From contig JAJRCL010000126.1 in NCBI GenBank assembly GCA_028679035.1, positions 1-9,010 of the forward strand: 9,010 bases of DNA, in the 5' to 3' direction. The notes beneath the pieces are model-generated. The model saw nothing but the letters and a program-made list of their open reading frames with translations. It had not been told where the DNA came from and made no database searches. This DNA comes from Methanomicrobiales archaeon (GTDB taxonomy: Archaea; Halobacteriota; Methanomicrobia; Methanomicrobiales; JACTUA01). This document shows, one piece after another, positions 6,974 through 9,010 of this stretch (positions are counted from its first letter, which is position 1; the number at the start of each line of letters is the position of its first letter). The position numbers and the translations under genes are program-made.

Positions 6974-7264
6974 ATGACCGACGTCTACCAATCCCCCTGG
7001 TTTGAAGGAACAAAAGGAAATAAATGTCGCATCGTCTTTGAAGAAAAAGGGCCGATCTATTATGAATTTCTCGACTACGAAGATGGGAAACGGGACACAT
7101 TCCAGTGGCGCGACAACATGATCTGCGGATTCTCCTTCTCCCGCATGGGACTCAAATGTATCCCTCTCCCAATGGAAATCGATCAGGACGTGAAAGCCTT
7201 CGTGAGCACCCTTCCCCGGGGAAAGAAGCTGATGCGCAACGGTTCAAAACTCGTTCAGGTATAA
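6974..7264 (+). CDS. Conserved-looking small protein of unknown function (96 aa)
   Basis: I do not recognise this family. The protein is soluble, with no signal peptide or membrane segment. It looks beta-rich, with alternating aromatic and charged stretches such as IYYEFLDYEDG and FQWRDNMICGFSF, and a basic C-terminal tail (PRGKKLMRNGSKLVQV). It has two Cys, which do not form a metal motif. ATG 6974 is chosen because GGAG lies 11 bases upstream and a TATA box about 47 bases upstream. An in-frame ATG at 6929 would add 15 residues but coincides with the TATA box. The gene ends at TAA and is followed at once by eight T residues, a good archaeal terminator, so it forms its own short unit, although read-through from aroD is possible. 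The reading frame runs without interruption in a natural amino-acid composition, supporting a real gene. Confidence 0.72.
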   Translation: MTDVYQSPWFEGTKGNKCRIVFEEKGPIYYEFLDYEDGKRDTFQWRDNMICGFSFSRMGLKCIPLPMEIDQDVKAFVSTLPRGKKLMRNGSKLVQV

Positions 7265-7265
7265 C

Positions 7266-7273
7266 TTTTTTTT
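7266..7273 (+). terminator. Oligo-T terminator after the 96-aa gene
   Basis: Eight consecutive T bases begin one base after the stop codon at 7262-7264. Archaeal RNA polymerase stops efficiently at such tracts without a hairpin. This closes the plus-strand transcription unit before the convergent minus-strand genes. Confidence 0.6.
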
Positions 7274-7292
7274 CCAACCGCAGAGAATTCAT

Positions 7293-7313
7293 TTTTCATG
7301 AAATAACTGAAAA
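7293..7313. terminator. AT-rich inverted repeat in the convergent gap
   Basis: TTTTCA (7293-7298) and TGAAAA (7308-7313) form a six-base stem with a nine-base loop, and TTTCATGAAA (7294-7303) is itself a perfect palindrome. On the minus strand the T-rich arm follows the stop of the 115-aa gene by about ten bases. A terminator role for the minus-strand unit is plausible but unproven. Confidence 0.35.
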
Positions 7314-7324
7314 TACCGGGGAAT

Positions 7325-7672
7325 TCACGAATCGCACCCTCCTCCCCCTTCATACGCCGCAACCACGCGGTCTGCGACCTCCCGTGAGATCTTGTGTGCG
7401 AGTATTTTTGCAAGGATCTCGACATCCTCGGGAGGCATACAGCCAAGACTTTCGGACCCATCGTCGATCACACGCACAAGATATTCCAGATCTGCAACAT
7501 CCAGCTTCTCCAGACGGGCTGCAAAATCCTGCTCATCAAGGGAAAAATGCCGGGATACCGGTGGAAGAATGGACCGGAATTCCACGCCCGATCCCTCGCA
7601 GATCATATTGTTCACTTCAGGTGCCAGTTTCCGTAAGATGTCGAGATCCCGCGATGATAGCTCCCGTGCCAT
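7325..7672 (-). CDS. Acidic helical protein of unknown function (115 aa)
   Basis: No family is recognised. The protein is rich in Leu, Glu and Asp and is probably all helical. It contains LSSRDLDILRKLAPEVNN near the N terminus, a central EQDFAARLEKLDVADLEYL stretch, and a PPEDVEILAKIL helix. It ends in a glycine run followed by a Cys (EGGGGCDS). There is no membrane segment or signal peptide. ATG 7672 is taken as the start; a GTG three codons upstream (7681) is in frame and equally open. Neither has a Shine-Dalgarno or a good TATA box, and the stop of the next gene upstream is only 47 bases away, so co-transcription with that gene is the simplest reading. Alternative-frame ORFs on the plus strand here have unnatural Arg/Ser-rich composition. 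Confidence 0.65.
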   Translation of the reverse strand: MARELSSRDLDILRKLAPEVNNMICEGSGVEFRSILPPVSRHFSLDEQDFAARLEKLDVADLEYLVRVIDDGSESLGCMPPEDVEILAKILAHKISREVADRVVAAYEGGGGCDS

Positions 7673-7719
7673 ACTAATCACGGAGGAAAGGATCGAAAAA
7701 GGGAAAAATGTTGTGGGCC

Positions 7720-8097
7720 TTACTGCGCAAACCGGAGAATCTTAACGCTGACCGTTGCAGATTCGTCCTGCCCGGAATTGCGGATAGCAAGTCTTGTCTG
7801 GGCGCTAAGTCGGACAAATCCTTTGGGCAGGGTTTCCTGCGCACCAGCGAGATCGGGAACCGGCTGGACAACGATAGGTGCATTACCCTGCGGCGTGATA
7901 TCAATGAAATATACCCCGTGTACAAGGTCGAACCAGGTCCCCGAGCCGGCCGGAAGGCTGAGATTGAGGTCAAAGAGGAGGCGCCCGCCCTCAGGGTAAG
8001 CCGGGGTGGAGTCCCTGTTCACGGGCTCGGCAGGAAGTACCGACGGGCGGTATTCCAGGATGCAGAGATGGGCAGATGCGGGGATGAGGGGATGCAT
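7720..8097 (-). CDS. Beta-rich protein of unknown function (125 aa), probably leaderless mRNA
   Basis: No family is recognised. The sequence alternates hydrophobic and polar residues as in a beta sandwich, for example GRLLFDLNLSL, GVYFIDITPQG, APIVVQPVP, KGFVRLSAQTRLAIRN and the terminal ATVSVKILRFAQ. It has no membrane helix and no clear signal peptide. The first 30 residues (to PAEPVN) look like an extended lead-in. The ATG at 8097 has no Shine-Dalgarno, but a TTTAAAT box is centred about 27 bases upstream, which is the spacing of archaeal leaderless transcripts. A 132-aa ORF runs on the opposite strand over the same bases (7708-8106); the minus-strand reading is preferred because of its promoter and natural composition. 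It probably leads a two-gene unit with the 115-aa gene. Confidence 0.62.
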   Translation of the reverse strand: MHPLIPASAHLCILEYRPSVLPAEPVNRDSTPAYPEGGRLLFDLNLSLPAGSGTWFDLVHGVYFIDITPQGNAPIVVQPVPDLAGAQETLPKGFVRLSAQTRLAIRNSGQDESATVSVKILRFAQ

Positions 8098-8120
8098 ACG
8101 ATATAATTAATCAATTCTCT

Positions 8121-8128
8121 ATTTAAAG
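8121..8128 (-). promoter_or_regulatory. TATA box for a leaderless transcript
   Basis: On the minus strand this reads CTTTAAAT, directly preceded by AGTTAACT-type sequence (8127-8134) where the BRE element sits. Its centre is about 27 bases from ATG 8097, so transcription should begin at or next to the start codon. Confidence 0.55.
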
Positions 8129-8150
8129 TTAACTATTTTCTAAAATCCTG

Positions 8151-8163
8151 TTAAATGATTTAA
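8151..8163. repeat. Palindrome upstream of the leaderless promoter
   Basis: TTAAATGATTTAA is a perfect six-base inverted repeat around one G, about 25 bases upstream of the TATA box. That position suits an activator site. Because the surrounding 120 bases are very AT-rich, chance is a serious alternative. Confidence 0.3.
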
Positions 8164-8316
8164 TTTCAAAAAATATGTTGATAATTTTCCCTGAAACGGG
8201 TTACTTTAAAAAAATCATACCTGCAGTGCCCGGATGATGCGCGAAAGCATAATACCGGCGATTTCATTCTGGCATTTTTACCCCCCGATATGAGAGAGAA
8301 TGCGAAAACCGCAAAC
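8164..8316. other. Intergenic stretch with no visible gene
   Basis: Together with 8098-8163 this makes a 219-base gap between two minus-strand units. Its left part is strongly AT-rich. A short hairpin candidate, TGCG-AAAAC-CGCA (8301-8313), lies just after the HEAT gene stop and is followed on the minus strand by a pyrimidine-rich run, so it may end that unit. I see no tRNA, C/D box RNA or convincing ORF. Confidence 0.4.
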
Positions 8317-8625
8317 TCACTGGTCACGTGCGGACTGAAGGATCGCTTCTTCTGCTTCTTTTGCCATATCCTGCACTCCTTCCGCTGGGTCCCTGCGCGC
8401 CTCCCGCAACGGGCCAAGAGCGGATCGGTCCCCCAGCCTGCCCAGCGACCATGCCGCTTTCATCCGGACGCGCCAGTCCTCGTCCCGGAGAGCCTTGATA
8501 AGCGGGCCGATCGCTCTCGGGTCCCCCATCCTTCCCAGGGCCTCGGCAGCACCCCACCGGTATGCAGCATTTTCGTCGGTGAGATGCGCCAGTGCGCTCT
8601 GGAACGCTTCCTCATGCACCCGCAT
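8317..8625 (-). CDS. Small HEAT-repeat protein (102 aa)
   Basis: A short alpha-solenoid of the HEAT/PBS-lyase-like class, which acts as a protein-binding scaffold. Two clear 31-residue repeats align: Arg23 to about Ala53 (RWGAAEALGRMGDPRAIGPL) and Arg54 onward (RMKAAWSLGRLGDRSALGPL). A half repeat caps the N terminus (EEAFQSALAHL) and a helix (QDMAKEAEEAILQ) caps the C terminus. No catalytic domain is fused to it. The ATG at 8625 lies inside the end of the upstream phosphoesterase gene (14-base overlap), with GGAGG nine bases before it, so the two are probably co-transcribed and translationally coupled. The partner protein is unknown; the neighbour makes the phosphoesterase or another repair protein a candidate. 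Such repeats are common in methanogens in many roles. Confidence 0.85.
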   Translation of the reverse strand: MRVHEEAFQSALAHLTDENAAYRWGAAEALGRMGDPRAIGPLIKALRDEDWRVRMKAAWSLGRLGDRSALGPLREARRDPAEGVQDMAKEAEEAILQSARDQ

Positions 8626-9010
8626 TCCCTTTGTCCTCCAGAGGGTCGGTAAGCATCATGAGCCAGTTCCTGTCCCCCGCTTTGTGGAACCGCACCAGGA
8701 CGTACAGGCCACGCATTTTTGATCCCAGGGCAACGATCTCAATCATGTCCGGCCCCCAGAATTTGGCAATATAGCGTCCCGTATCCCAGATCACGATCGA
8801 TCCGGCTCCGTATTGTCCCTCCGGGATCTCACCGGAAAAATCCAGGAACGTGAGCGGATGGTCCCCAACTTCGACTGCGAGATGTTTGATACCCGGCGTA
8901 TCGGGAATTCCCTTTGGTATTGCCCAGCTTTTCAGCACCCCGTCCCGTTCCAGCCGGAGATCGTAGTGCAGGCGGCGTGCATGGTGCTCATGCACGACAA
9001 ACGCCGCATC
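8612..9010 (-). CDS. LigD-type DNA 3'-phosphoesterase (5' end outside window)
   Basis: The C-terminal 132 residues of a phosphoesterase (PE) domain as found at the N terminus of bacterial LigD and as a stand-alone enzyme in some archaea. These Mn-dependent enzymes trim 3'-terminal ribonucleotides and 3'-phosphates from DNA ends to leave a 3'-OH for repair. The signature EHHARRLHYDLRLE is complete (His, His, Asp and Arg of the active site), followed by GVLKSWAIPKG, a GDHPL motif with the further active-site His, and EGQYGAGSIVIWDTG. The open frame runs unbroken to the window edge, so the start lies beyond base 9010. The gene stops at 8612 with no polymerase or ligase domain attached, so on this side it is a stand-alone PE. 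A Ku or ligase gene could still lie outside the window. Confidence 0.92.
   Translation of the reverse strand, partial: DAAFVVHEHHARRLHYDLRLERDGVLKSWAIPKGIPDTPGIKHLAVEVGDHPLTFLDFSGEIPEGQYGAGSIVIWDTGRYIAKFWGPDMIEIVALGSKMRGLYVLVRFHKAGDRNWLMMLTDPLEDKGNAGA

Noticed and set aside
7105..7677. 190-codon frame on the plus strand
   Set aside because: It starts inside the 96-aa gene in another frame, passes through the oligo-T terminator and is antisense to the 115-aa gene; its composition is Arg/Pro-rich.
7708..8106. 132-codon plus-strand frame opposite the 125-aa gene
   Set aside because: The minus-strand frame has a TATA box at leaderless distance and beta-strand-like patterning; the plus frame is basic and irregular. 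Some doubt remains, reflected in the confidence of the minus-strand call.
1..9010. CRISPR arrays, tRNA or rRNA genes, insertion sequences, attachment sites
   Set aside because: No spaced direct repeats, tRNA-like cloverleaf, transposase-like protein or terminal repeats were seen on either strand.

Overview
The window looks like chromosomal DNA of a methanogenic archaeon, most likely from the Methanomicrobiales or a close relative. The clearest marker is a full-length Mmp10, the radical SAM methylase that modifies an arginine of methyl-coenzyme M reductase and is found in methanogens and relatives that carry this enzyme. A type I 3-dehydroquinate dehydratase, a large U32 protein, a stand-alone LigD-type phosphoesterase, archaeal TATA boxes (some at leaderless spacing) and an oligo-T terminator all fit. 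The DNA is GC-rich apart from an AT-rich gap near 8100-8220.

Layout: (1) 1-722 (+) is the 3' part of a CooC-type nickel-insertion ATPase. (2) 723-902 is a convergent gap with a palindrome, a TATA-like sequence and a doubtful 12-codon ORF. (3) 903-1085 (-) is a small zinc-ribbon-like protein with its own TATA box and Shine-Dalgarno sequence. (4) 1247-2476 (-) is mmp10, preceded on the same strand by a histone-deacetylase-family amidohydrolase (2568-3545). (5) From a divergent promoter around 3570, the + strand carries a large two-module U32 protein that overlaps aroD (ATGA, 6250-6253), then a small unknown protein (6974-7264) with its own promoter and an oligo-T terminator. (6) Convergent to these on the - strand are two unknown proteins (7325-7672 and 7720-8097), the upstream one apparently expressed as a leaderless mRNA. 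(7) At the right edge a LigD-type 3'-phosphoesterase (8612-9010, 5' end outside the window) overlaps a small HEAT-repeat protein (8317-8625).

Functional links: CooC and Mmp10 both support nickel enzymes of methanogen carbon metabolism (CO dehydrogenase/acetyl-CoA synthase and methyl-coenzyme M reductase), though they are not in one operon. U32 and aroD look translationally coupled. Because bacterial U32 hydroxylation factors depend on prephenate, a product of the shikimate pathway, this pairing is a testable hint. The phosphoesterase and HEAT genes form a probable two-gene DNA-repair unit. I found no CRISPR array, tRNA, rRNA, transposon or virus-like genes. No clearly new multi-gene system is visible; the least explained items are the U32-aroD coupling, the phosphoesterase-HEAT pair and the orphan small proteins at 6974-8097.
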